Shown here in pieces: positions 1-5,438 of a stretch of DNA of 7,005 nucleotides (its first letter is position 1; every line of letters starts with the position of its first letter). Location: assembly GCA_963205155.1 (NCBI GenBank), contig CAUJJY010000093.1, positions 1 to 7,005 of the forward strand, given 5' to 3'. The notes beneath the pieces are model-generated. The model did not search any database. It had not been told where the DNA came from and worked only from the letters and a program-made list of their open reading frames with translations. A program made the translations under genes and the position numbers. The DNA comes from Candidatus Zixiibacteriota bacterium (GTDB lineage: Bacteria; Zixibacteria; MSB-5A5; CAIYYT01).

Positions 1-1
1 C

Positions 2-496
2 CGTCTCATCCGGCAGACGACTTCGATGACTAAGGAAGTGTTCCCGGCTGCCATCATCTTGGTGACTTGCTTGGTCGGTTTGCTGCTGCCGATCACCTCC
101 TCCGGACGGAGCACGAGCTGGGAATATGAAACGCATAAACAGGCGGCGTTGTGGCTTAATGAACATGCCGAAGACGGGGCGAGCGTCGGCACGGGAGATA
201 TTGATATTCTGCGGTTCTTCTATGAGAAAGGTCCGGTGATCGATGCTTTAGGACTGGTGACACCTGCTGTTATTGCGCACATACGAGAACACGACTTTAG
301 CTGGTATATCCGCGAATACAAGCCGGACTTTCTTGTCTTTCCGCACGCCTCACGGTCCGAGTTCGAGAGTGTCGTTGATGAAGACTGGTTCAATCAGCAG
401 TACGAACTGCAGACCGTGATCGGCGATCCGGGAGAAGCAGCAGGAATCTACGAGAGGACTACACATCCCGGCGAGAACCGAGAGCCAGCCTCTTAA
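2..496 (+). CDS. C-terminal end of a membrane glycosyltransferase-like protein (5' end outside window)
   Basis: The reading frame is open from the first bases of the window, so the Met at 26 is not the start; 164 residues are visible. What remains is one hydrophobic membrane helix (about residues 13-31, 'FPAAIILVTCLVGLLLP') followed by a soluble domain of about 125 residues. That domain has 'AALWLNEHAEDGASVGTGD', then 'GPVIDALGLVTPAV' and 'KPDFLVFP'. This layout (last membrane helix, then a W-L-x-x-x-x-x-x-A-x-V-G-T segment and a V-I-D-x-x-G-L-V motif) is what I know from C-termini of bacterial GT-C type polyprenyl-phosphate-sugar-dependent glycosyltransferases (ArnT/PMT-like, GT39 style). 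The catalytic N-terminal loop is outside the window, so substrate and activity cannot be judged. It is convergent with the next gene, 80 bases away. A plain membrane protein of unknown function is the alternative. Confidence 0.6.
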   Translation, partial: RLIRQTTSMTKEVFPAAIILVTCLVGLLLPITSSGRSTSWEYETHKQAALWLNEHAEDGASVGTGDIDILRFFYEKGPVIDALGLVTPAVIAHIREHDFSWYIREYKPDFLVFPHASRSEFESVVDEDWFNQQYELQTVIGDPGEAAGIYERTTHPGENREPAS

Positions 497-576
497 GGCA
501 CAGCCCTGCAATGGCGTGATCTCCGGCATGCTGGGCCACAAGAGACTCAATTGCTGCTAACAGCTGCCAATTCCGA

Positions 577-2340
577 TTAAGGGCAAGCAGAGCAGGGTGC
601 CGGACCGCCCAAGAAGATGAAACTGATAATATACACTGCGTCCGAGATGTTGATCGACCCAGAACAGTTGACGTCCGCAACCCAAATGGGATCCGGTTGT
701 GGACCGCCAATAAACGTGTAATTGATGAGATAAACGACATCCGAAACAGTCACACTGCCTGTGCCATTCGCGTCGCCGCAGACAGGTTCACAAGGATCGC
801 CTACGCCGTTTGAATCGGCGTCTTCCTGAAAGGGATTGTAAACACGAACGCAATTATCAAGCGGGCAAATCGAAGCCGGAAACCCAGGATCACCAAATTC
901 ATCTCCGTCTGTGTCGGTACATTCGTCGCAGATGTCGCCGGTTGAGTCGTTGTCATAGTCTGCCTGATCAGCATTGACAGCTGAAGGGCAATTGTCACAG
1001 ATGTCGCCTAATCCATCGCCATCGGAATCTGATTGATCGGCACTCGCGACTCCGGGACAATTGTCTGCTGGACAAGTAGGGGTCGCATAACCCGGATCTG
1101 CAAATCCGTCGCCATCGGAATCGGTGCAGGTGTCACAGATGTCGCCGATGCCATCCTGATCGGCATCCAATTGATCGGGATTCGATATTGAAGGACAGTT
1201 GTCAGTTGCGCAGTCGTTTTCAGGATGACCAGGATCACCAAAGTAGTCACCGTCGGAGTCAATACACATCATCGTGCAACCCTGACCGAAGGATCCGACG
1301 AGTTCTCCGCAAGGACTCGCTGTCGGTAAGCAGGGCGAGATACTGCCCACTTCGAAGTCTAACTGCGCAACATCACAGAAGAAGGGGTCGACGCTGAAAT
1401 TGTCATTGACCAAATCCAGACCGACGAAATCACCTATGTAGTTACCGCCGGAATTGCCATAGACGTCACTGCAGACTACAGAAGTTGTATCAGGGTTGAC
1501 GCTCGTAATCACGGCACCGGGCCCGTTAAAGGCGATTATGCTCTGTGCAGAGAAAAACGAGCCGCCGTGATTTGTAATGACGGCGCCGCCAAAACCTTTG
1601 TTTCTGGTCACCGTACAGTTGTTTAAGTAAGCGACTGCGTCGTCAAAGATCTTGACTGCACCGCCATAGTCGGCGAGATTCGAATCAAGGAAGCAAAAGG
1701 AGAGATTTGCCAATGATTGATATAGGTCGAGACCCCCGCCTGCAACGTCCGCGAGATTTCGCCGAAATTGGGTTTGAGAGATTGTGAATTGTGATCCATC
1801 AGCTGCGCTCGCTGCTCCTCCGTATTTTGCAATGTTGTCCACGAATGTACAGCCGCCTATGCTGCATTGTGTACCTCCGGTGATTGCAACGGCGCCTCCA
1901 GCATATGCTATATTGTGCGAGAACACGCAGTTCTGAATCGACACTTGAGAACTATCAATGTAAATCGCACCCCCGCGGGTGATGCCGCCCGGTTTGAGGT
2001 AACCGTTGCTGAAAGTGAAACCGTCAATAGTTGTTCCCGAGGTAAGATTACCGGTTATTGTCGCAAAGCGATGCGAGTTAGTGTTTGTCGCCCCGATGTC
2101 TATGGTCACCGCAGCTCCGATCTCTGATCTTATTTGAAGGCTCTTGCCGGAAAGAACTATGTCGCGATTACCTGAACCGGAATAAGTTCCGGTCGCTACG
2201 ACGACAACATCTCCGGAACTCGCCATATCGATAGCGGCCTGTATGGTGGGTGCTTGGCTTGGTACGTGTATCTCTGCTGCTGGTGCAATTCCGTATGCCA
2301 GCATGACAGCGGTGAGAATGCTTAGGACGAGGGTTCGCAT
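577..2340 (-). CDS. Secreted beta-helix / TSP3 / dockerin-like protein
   Basis: A 587-residue exported protein. The start is the ATG at 2340: GGAGG lies 5 bases upstream, and the protein then opens with a signal peptide (residues 1 to about 22, cleavage near 'APAA|E'). A longer TTG-started frame would run through the promoter and is rejected. Residues 24 to about 275 form a right-handed parallel beta-helix with GGA/GGG motifs at 123, 148, 174, 201, 226 and 251 and F/C-x-x-x-x-N motifs (VFSHN, TFVDN, QFRRN, FLDSN) one per turn, resembling Chlamydia Pmp repeats. A closing segment ('VDPFFCDVAQLDFEVGSISPC') follows. Residues 359-519 are calcium-binding TSP3 repeats. Residues 521-583 hold two dockerin type I-like F-hand loops, each followed by a 'V-Y-x-I-x' helix. 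Expected to be outside the cell or on its surface, with the dockerin end serving attachment or sorting; the ligand is unknown. No cohesin is seen in the window. The architecture is clear, the biological role is not. Confidence 0.9.
   Translation of the reverse strand: MRTLVLSILTAVMLAYGIAPAAEIHVPSQAPTIQAAIDMASSGDVVVVATGTYSGSGNRDIVLSGKSLQIRSEIGAAVTIDIGATNTNSHRFATITGNLTSGTTIDGFTFSNGYLKPGGITRGGAIYIDSSQVSIQNCVFSHNIAYAGGAVAITGGTQCSIGGCTFVDNIAKYGGAASAADGSQFTISQTQFRRNLADVAGGGLDLYQSLANLSFCFLDSNLADYGGAVKIFDDAVAYLNNCTVTRNKGFGGAVITNHGGSFFSAQSIIAFNGPGAVITSVNPDTTSVVCSDVYGNSGGNYIGDFVGLDLVNDNFSVDPFFCDVAQLDFEVGSISPCLPTASPCGELVGSFGQGCTMMCIDSDGDYFGDPGHPENDCATDNCPSISNPDQLDADQDGIGDICDTCTDSDGDGFADPGYATPTCPADNCPGVASADQSDSDGDGLGDICDNCPSAVNADQADYDNDSTGDICDECTDTDGDEFGDPGFPASICPLDNCVRVYNPFQEDADSNGVGDPCEPVCGDANGTGSVTVSDVVYLINYTFIGGPQPDPIWVADVNCSGSINISDAVYIISFIFLGGPAPCSACP
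784..1266 (-). repeat. Tandem TSP3 repeat block, 138-bp units (46-46-23-46 residues)
   Basis: Residues 359-519 of the protein at 577-2340 divide into units beginning with Cys: 359-404, 405-450, a half unit 451-473, and 474-519. Full units read C-x-D-x-D-G-D-x-F-x-D-P-G ... DNC ... D-x-D-x-x-G-x-G-D-x-C. The half unit keeps only the second part ('CPSAVNADQADYDNDSTGDICDE'-like, 23 residues). The match to thrombospondin type 3 calcium-binding repeats is in the spacing of the Asp residues and the Cys pairs. At DNA level 'TCACAGATGTCGCC' recurs at about 996 and 1134, so the block is still recognisable as a tandem duplication. Confidence 0.85.
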
Positions 2341-2345
2341 GGATT

Positions 2346-2350
2346 CCTCC
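2346..2350 (-). promoter_or_regulatory. Ribosome binding site fixing the start of the beta-helix protein
   Basis: On the minus strand GGGAGGAATCC runs directly into the ATG at 2340, giving GGAGG with a 5-base spacer. Together with the signal peptide that begins here, this decides for the 2340 start over the TTG at 2412. Confidence 0.8.
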
Positions 2351-2369
2351 CGGCTATGACAAAGTCCAA

Positions 2370-2395
2370 TTTTGCTATGGTCAAATATAGCAAAA
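2370..2395. promoter_or_regulatory. Probable operator: 9-bp perfect dyad over the -10
   Basis: TTTTGCTAT (2370-2378) and ATAGCAAAA (2387-2395) are perfect inverted copies separated by 8 bases. The dyad covers the whole -10 hexamer and the predicted transcription start, the position where a repressor would block the promoter. The protein that would bind is unknown. A leader hairpin is less likely because half the dyad lies upstream of the transcription start. Confidence 0.5.
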
Positions 2396-2412
2396 AATGT
2401 CGATTTTGTCAA
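2384..2412 (-). promoter_or_regulatory. Sigma-70 type promoter of the beta-helix protein gene
   Basis: On the minus strand there is a perfect -35 TTGACA (2407-2412), a 17-base spacer, and -10 TATATT (2384-2389) preceded by TGC, an extended -10. The predicted transcript start is near 2377, leaving a leader of about 37 bases with a good ribosome binding site. The -10 continues as TATATTTG, which also fits the TAnnTTTG form known from Bacteroidetes promoters, so both promoter styles are satisfied at once. Confidence 0.8.
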
Positions 2413-2459
2413 TGCGGGAGTTAAACCGGTGGTGACGTCCGATGCGCCAAGAGTGAAAG

Positions 2460-2520
2460 CTGGATTCCGGTCCCGCTAAACGCGGGATTTCGCAAAGGCT
2501 CAACTTTCGCCGGAATGACG
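2460..2520. repeat. Dispersed palindromic repeat, expanded copy (nested hairpins)
   Basis: Begins CTGGATTCCGG and ends CCGGAATGACG, the ends of the widespread 'CTGGATTCCCGC...GCGGGAATGAC' palindrome. The outer stem ATTCCGG/CCGGAAT is at 2464-2470 and 2510-2516. Where a simple copy has a loop of a few bases, this one holds a second hairpin TCCCGC-TAAAC-GCGGGA (2471-2487) and about 20 further bases. In minus-strand translation it gives the 'VIPAK...GIQ' signature often seen in spurious proteins from such repeats. Confidence 0.7.
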
Positions 2521-2568
2521 GAGGGTAAGCTCGCGCCACGGAGAGACCCATCAAAACAGAAAGAAATA

Positions 2569-2594
2569 CCCGCCAGGCGTGGACGACTGGCGGG
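2569..2594. repeat. Hairpin CCCGCCAG-N10-CTGGCGGG between the palindromic repeats
   Basis: A perfect 8-bp GC-rich stem (2569-2576 with 2587-2594) and a 10-base loop GCGTGGACGA. It sits midway between the two CTGGATTCC repeats. No U-run follows on either strand, so it is not a normal intrinsic terminator. It is probably a part of the same composite repeat element. Confidence 0.55.
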
Positions 2595-2639
2595 CACAAT
2601 GTAGAGTGGCGCAGAGAACTGCACACCTATGCGAACTTT

Positions 2640-2667
2640 GCTGGATTCCCGCCTTCGCGGGAATGAC
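2640..2667. repeat. Dispersed palindromic repeat, simple copy
   Basis: CTGGATTCCCGC-CTTC-GCGGGAATGAC with a perfect 8-bp stem ATTCCCGC/GCGGGAAT (2645-2652, 2657-2664) and a 4-base loop. Same orientation as the copy at 2460. It begins 9 bases past the aldolase stop codon, so in that transcript it would form a strong 3' hairpin, possibly protecting the RNA or ending transcription imperfectly; there is no U-tract. Confidence 0.8.
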
Positions 2668-2672
2668 ATAGC

Positions 2673-3752
2673 CTACGCGACGGTGATGTCCTCGCAGAGG
2701 TAAACGTCCTGAATCGCGTTGAGCAATTCGACGCCTTCCTTCATTGGACGCTGGAATGCTTTGCGTCCCGAGATCAATCCCATGCCGCCGGCGCGTTTGT
2801 TGATCACGGCAGTCTTGACGGCATCAGCGAGGTCATTCTTGCCCGAGGCGCCGCCGGAGTTGATCAATCCCGCACGACCCATGTAGCAGTTAGCAACTTG
2901 ATAACGCACCCAGTCAATCGGGTTGTCGGTGGTCAGCGTGTCGTAAACTTTCTTGCTCCACTTGGAGTAGGGCTTGCCGGAGGCTTTTTCGACAGCCGGG
3001 AAACCACCGTTGTTTTCGGACATCTTCTGCTTGATGATGTCGGCCTGGATGGTCACGCCGAGATGATTTGCCTGTGATGACAAGTCGGCGGAGACGTGGT
3101 AGTCGATGCCGTCGATCTTGAAGGCGGAATTGCGGGTGTAGCACCAGAGCACGGTGGCAAGGCCGAGTTCATGCGCCATCGCGAACGCCTGGGCGACTTC
3201 GACGATCTGGCGGCGCGATTCATTCGAGCCGAAATAGATCGTCGCACCGACGGCGGCGGCGCCCATGTTCCAAGCCTCTTTGATCGAGCCGAACATCACC
3301 TGATCGAAGGCGTTGGGATAGGTGAGGAATTCGTTGTGATTGATCTTGACGATGAACGGAATCTTGTGCGCGTATTTGCGGGACACACTTCCGAGTACGC
3401 CAAAGGTCGAAGCGACGGCGTTACAGCCGCCCTCCATGGCGAGTTCTATAATTTTCTCGGGATCGAAGTAATCCGGGTTGGGCGCAAATGATGCGCCGGC
3501 GGAGTGTTCGATGCCTTGATCGACCGGGAGAATCGACATAAAGCCGGTTCCGGAGAGGCGGCCATGCGTGAGCATCGCACTCAAATTGCGAATGACATTG
3601 TTATTGCGATCAGAGAGTGAAAGGACGCGATCGACAAAATCGGGACCGGGAAGATGGACGCGATTTTTGGGGATACCTTTGCATTTGTGCGTTAGCAAGG
3701 TCTTGGCATCGGGGCCAAGCAATGATTCAATTTGTTTTAGATTCAGCGGCAT
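2673..3752 (-). CDS. fbaB: Fructose-bisphosphate aldolase class I, DhnA/FbaB family
   Basis: A 359-residue cytoplasmic enzyme, close in length to E. coli FbaB. It catalyses reversible cleavage of fructose 1,6-bisphosphate to glyceraldehyde 3-phosphate and dihydroxyacetone phosphate (EC 4.1.2.13) through a Schiff base, in glycolysis and gluconeogenesis. Visible family signatures: 'LPVDQGIEH' (Asp78) near the start of the barrel, 'VLWCYTRN' (Trp203, Tyr205), 'ADIIKQKM' carrying the presumed Schiff-base lysine (Lys241), and the phosphate-binding glycine turns 'INSGGASGK' (297-305) and 'LISGRKAFQRP' (327-337). The residue roles are carried over from characterised DhnA-type aldolases, not shown here. 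The start ATG at 3752 has GGAGGT 5 bases upstream. It lies 155 bases downstream of acpS on the same strand, more likely its own unit than an operon partner. Confidence 0.95.
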   Translation of the reverse strand: MPLNLKQIESLLGPDAKTLLTHKCKGIPKNRVHLPGPDFVDRVLSLSDRNNNVIRNLSAMLTHGRLSGTGFMSILPVDQGIEHSAGASFAPNPDYFDPEKIIELAMEGGCNAVASTFGVLGSVSRKYAHKIPFIVKINHNEFLTYPNAFDQVMFGSIKEAWNMGAAAVGATIYFGSNESRRQIVEVAQAFAMAHELGLATVLWCYTRNSAFKIDGIDYHVSADLSSQANHLGVTIQADIIKQKMSENNGGFPAVEKASGKPYSKWSKKVYDTLTTDNPIDWVRYQVANCYMGRAGLINSGGASGKNDLADAVKTAVINKRAGGMGLISGRKAFQRPMKEGVELLNAIQDVYLCEDITVA

Positions 3753-3821
3753 GAGTTACCTCCATGTATTCGAAAAATCAAAATCAATCTGACATAGCCG
3801 CAGGCAAAGGCGGCGTCTTTC

Positions 3822-3860
3822 GCTTATACCCATAATCTATCGGCTAATTGGGGCATAAGC
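3822..3860. promoter_or_regulatory. Long inverted repeat upstream of the aldolase gene
   Basis: GCTTATACCC (3822-3831) and GGGCATAAGC (3851-3860) pair over 10 positions; nine are Watson-Crick and one is a G-U pair if read as minus-strand RNA. The loop is 19 bases. It starts 70 bases before the aldolase start codon. No U-run follows, so a terminator is unlikely; an operator or leader structure for fba is possible. TTGACT at 3861-3866 (minus) could be a -35, but I find no well-spaced -10 for it. Confidence 0.4.
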
Positions 3861-3864
3861 AGTC

Positions 3865-3891
3865 AAAAAATAACGAAAGCGACAAGGCGCT
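3865..3891 (-). terminator. Weak possible terminator after acpS
   Basis: Minus strand, about 17 bases past the acpS stop: AGCG-CCTTGT-CGCT (3878-3891, a fifth G-U pair possible) followed by TTCGTTATTTTTT. The U-rich run is convincing, but the stem is only 4-5 bp. Confidence 0.3.
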
Positions 3892-3907
3892 CCAAGACTA
3901 AATCGTA

Positions 3908-4297
3908 TCAGGAATTACGTTCGATAACGACAATAGCGGTTGCTAACGTGGTCGTGTGGCTCATCGACAGGTGAAATTCGAACCCCTTGATTCCTGCGAC
4001 CGAGAGGCTGGGGACGCCGTCTCCGGACTGGGTGATGGCGATATCTTGCCAGCGGAGGATACGGATGCCGACTTGAGAGAGAGCCTTGAAGGCGGCCTCT
4101 TTGGCGGCGAATCGCACGGCGTAGGATGGGAAGGGGTTGAGCTTGGAGGAGCAGAAAATAATCTCCTGCTCGGTGAAAACACGCTTGAGAAATGCTTCGC
4201 CGTGACGCTGGTAGGCGAGCTTCATGCGGTCGATGTCGAGCAGGTCGATGCCGATACCGGCGACGGATGGCGGGAGGCTTGGAGTCATGACATACAT
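3908..4297 (-). CDS. acpS: Holo-[acyl-carrier-protein] synthase
   Basis: A 129-residue cytoplasmic phosphopantetheinyl transferase of AcpS size. It moves 4'-phosphopantetheine from CoA to a serine of acyl carrier protein (EC 2.7.8.7), needed for fatty acid synthesis. The family motifs are complete: 'GIGIDLLDIDR' (15-24, metal-binding Asp18), 'VFTEQEI' (40-46), 'RFAAKEAAFKAL' (62-73, metal-binding Glu67) and 'SMSHT' (111-115). Two starts are possible, ATG at 4297 and ATG at 4288 (Met4). Neither has a Shine-Dalgarno sequence. TTGCCC-17-TATATG on the minus strand would put transcription close to the second ATG, so a leaderless message is conceivable. No acpP, fab gene or pdxJ neighbour is present. 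It is followed by the aldolase gene after 155 bases. Confidence 0.95.
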   Translation of the reverse strand: MYVMTPSLPPSVAGIGIDLLDIDRMKLAYQRHGEAFLKRVFTEQEIIFCSSKLNPFPSYAVRFAAKEAAFKALSQVGIRILRWQDIAITQSGDGVPSLSVAGIKGFEFHLSMSHTTTLATAIVVIERNS

Positions 4298-4415
4298 ATA
4301 TAGTGGTTAAGGATTAGGGGCAAGGGGGAAGTTGCAGAAACATCCTCACGGCTGAAAGATGTTGGCACAGCAACGAGTTGCGGCGATTTCGAGATGGTTA
4401 CAAATTGCATGCCTG

Positions 4416-4463
4416 CTTGAACAATAATCGGATTCTGACCAAAAGGTTATTGTGCGAATCAAG
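4416..4463. repeat. Bulged inverted repeat CTTGA-ACAATAA / TTATTGT-N5-TCAAG
   Basis: ACAATAA (4421-4427) pairs with TTATTGT (4447-4453), and the flanking CTTGA (4416-4420) pairs with TCAAG (4459-4463) across a 5-base bulge (GCGAA). This makes 12 pairs around a 19-base loop. AT-rich, with no U-tract after it; function unknown. Confidence 0.4.
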
Positions 4464-4485
4464 AACGAGCGTATATTCAGGTAGG

Positions 4486-4520
4486 TGTTAGAGAGGGGTT
4501 TATTTGAAAAATCTCTAACA
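4486..4520. repeat. 9-bp inverted repeat TGTTAGAGA / TCTCTAACA
   Basis: Perfect arms at 4486-4494 and 4512-4520 with a 17-base loop containing GGGG and a run of A. It lies about 175 bases past the end of the Roadblock operon and about 190 bases before acpS. Could be an operator or an RNA hairpin. Confidence 0.4.
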
Positions 4521-4694
4521 ACTCAATAATGAAGGTCGCCCCCAATTATGGTTGCGCGTCCTGCCGTGACCTCTCCCCTCAAGGATGAGTAGCGGGAGCA
4601 AAAAACTGTGGTGGCTTTAAAAGTCCTTTACCGTAACTGGATGAGGAGTTTTTTCAAATCTAAGGTCGATTTAACCCGGCCGCCCCTCTGACAC

Positions 4695-5438
4695 CTAATG
4701 ATAAGTCGGTCGCCTGGCCGATGCGAAGTAGCTGTAGAAGCCGATCTCATTGAGCGGCTGCTGAATCCCCAAAGTAATCTTCTCAATGTCAAATCCCACG
4801 ACACTCGCTTTGGAACTTACCAAGTGGATGAATACTGCTATCAGTTGAGCAGCGGCTGCGACGGCAGAGCTGTCCATGGTTTTTTCGGCGCCCTTAATGA
4901 CGATGATTCCGCCATTGGCATCAACCGTGAAGTGCTTGAGCACCGGATAGTGATCGAGAAGCTGATCCTTGGCCAAGCGCAGGACCTCGGCAATTTCAAA
5001 CCGGGAGATCTGCCCCTGGAAATGCCCGAGTGCAAGGTTGATGGCACGGGAGATGGCGCTGACGTGCTCGGAAGTAAAACTGGCATTACGATGAGTCGTG
5101 ACGCCATTAGGTCTGCGCATGGAAGACTCCAGCGTCGAGAGCGATGACTTGAGTACAAGATTGAGCGTCGTGGTATTAAGGTCGGGCTTGGCGAGGATCA
5201 ACAGAGCGAACGAGTCGCCATTGTGTAGCCATAGCCAGCCTTTGTTGAATTTAGCCTTAACCTCTTTGCCGCGAGTGTAATGCTGGCAAAACTGTACGAG
5301 GCGGGCGCACATGGCGTCGCTTTCATTGGCGGAAAAGCGGGCGGGGAGGAGTTTGTGGAACACGTTGCTCTGCTTTTCCCACAAGAGGACGCCGGAAACG
5401 CCCATGACTCCGCGGATGGTTTCCATCACCTTGTTCAT
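4695..5438 (-). CDS. Roadblock/LC7-like protein with an unrecognised C-terminal domain
   Basis: A 247-residue predicted soluble protein, no signal peptide or membrane helix. The start is the ATG at 5438, which overlaps the stop of the upstream gene as ATGA and has GAGGG 4 bases upstream; a TTG at 5459 would add seven residues but is less likely. Residues 1 to about 105 follow the alpha-beta-beta-alpha-beta-beta-alpha order of Roadblock/LC7 domains: a helix with 'GVMGVSGVLLWEK', a helix around 38-55, strands 'KGWLWLHNGD' and 'FALLILAKP', and a last helix at 88-105. The match is by topology and hydrophobic pattern, weaker than in the partner gene. Residues about 120-240 form a second alpha/beta domain ('LDHYPVLKHFTVDANGGIIVIKG', then a long Ala-rich helix) that I do not recognise. 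Probably a partner or dimerisation module of the preceding protein. The precise role is unknown. Confidence 0.75.
   Translation of the reverse strand: MNKVMETIRGVMGVSGVLLWEKQSNVFHKLLPARFSANESDAMCARLVQFCQHYTRGKEVKAKFNKGWLWLHNGDSFALLILAKPDLNTTTLNLVLKSSLSTLESSMRRPNGVTTHRNASFTSEHVSAISRAINLALGHFQGQISRFEIAEVLRLAKDQLLDHYPVLKHFTVDANGGIIVIKGAEKTMDSSAVAAAAQLIAVFIHLVSSKASVVGFDIEKITLGIQQPLNEIGFYSYFASARRPTYH

Larger units (their letters stand above)
4298..4694. other. 397-base spacer between acpS and the Roadblock operon
   Basis: No convincing gene on either strand; only mini-frames below 35 codons without ribosome sites. It holds several inverted repeats: AACATC-N13-GATGTT (4339-4363), GCAAC-GA-GTTGC (4370-4381), a bulged stem at 4416-4463 and a 9-bp stem at 4486-4520. 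On the plus strand TTGTGC-16-TATATT (ending near 4476) is a poor promoter match that would read into the 4486 hairpin, so a small RNA is possible but unproven. I see no clear terminator for the Roadblock operon. Confidence 0.5.

Noticed and set aside
549..572. Stem AATTGCTG / CAG-CTGC-CAATT between the convergent genes as a shared terminator
   Set aside because: A 4-base bulge, low GC content and no U-tract on either strand.
350..740. Minus-strand frames of 66 and 93 codons across the end of the glycosyltransferase-like gene and the dockerin tail
   Set aside because: They overlap convincing genes in other frames and resemble nothing.
784..1266. Regular repeats suggesting a CRISPR-like array
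   Set aside because: The repeats are in-frame coding TSP3 units without spacers.
801..1397. Frames inside the TSP3 region on both strands
   Set aside because: Off-frame readings of a repetitive coding sequence, rich in Thr and Ile/Met from the repeated Asp codons.
2341..2412. TTG start at 2412 adding 24 residues to the beta-helix protein
   Set aside because: The extension covers the -10, the -35 and the ribosome site, and would bury the signal peptide.
2381..2669. Two minus-strand frames of 81 and 82 codons between the aldolase and the beta-helix gene
   Set aside because: They translate the palindromic repeats ('SFPRRRESS', 'VIPAK'), a known source of spurious proteins, and one runs into the promoter.
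3096..3491. 131-codon plus-strand frame opposite the aldolase
   Set aside because: Antisense shadow of a fully conserved enzyme; no ribosome site or family likeness.
3956..4303. 115-codon plus-strand frame opposite acpS
   Set aside because: Shadow of acpS; composition follows the opposite strand.
4363..4381. Sigma-54 like TGGCAC...TTGC on the plus strand
   Set aside because: The spacing between the two boxes is 9 bases instead of 5, and there is no plus-strand gene downstream.
4529..4588. 19-codon frame with a Cys-x-x-Cys in the acpS/Roadblock spacer
   Set aside because: No ribosome site and no conservation evidence.
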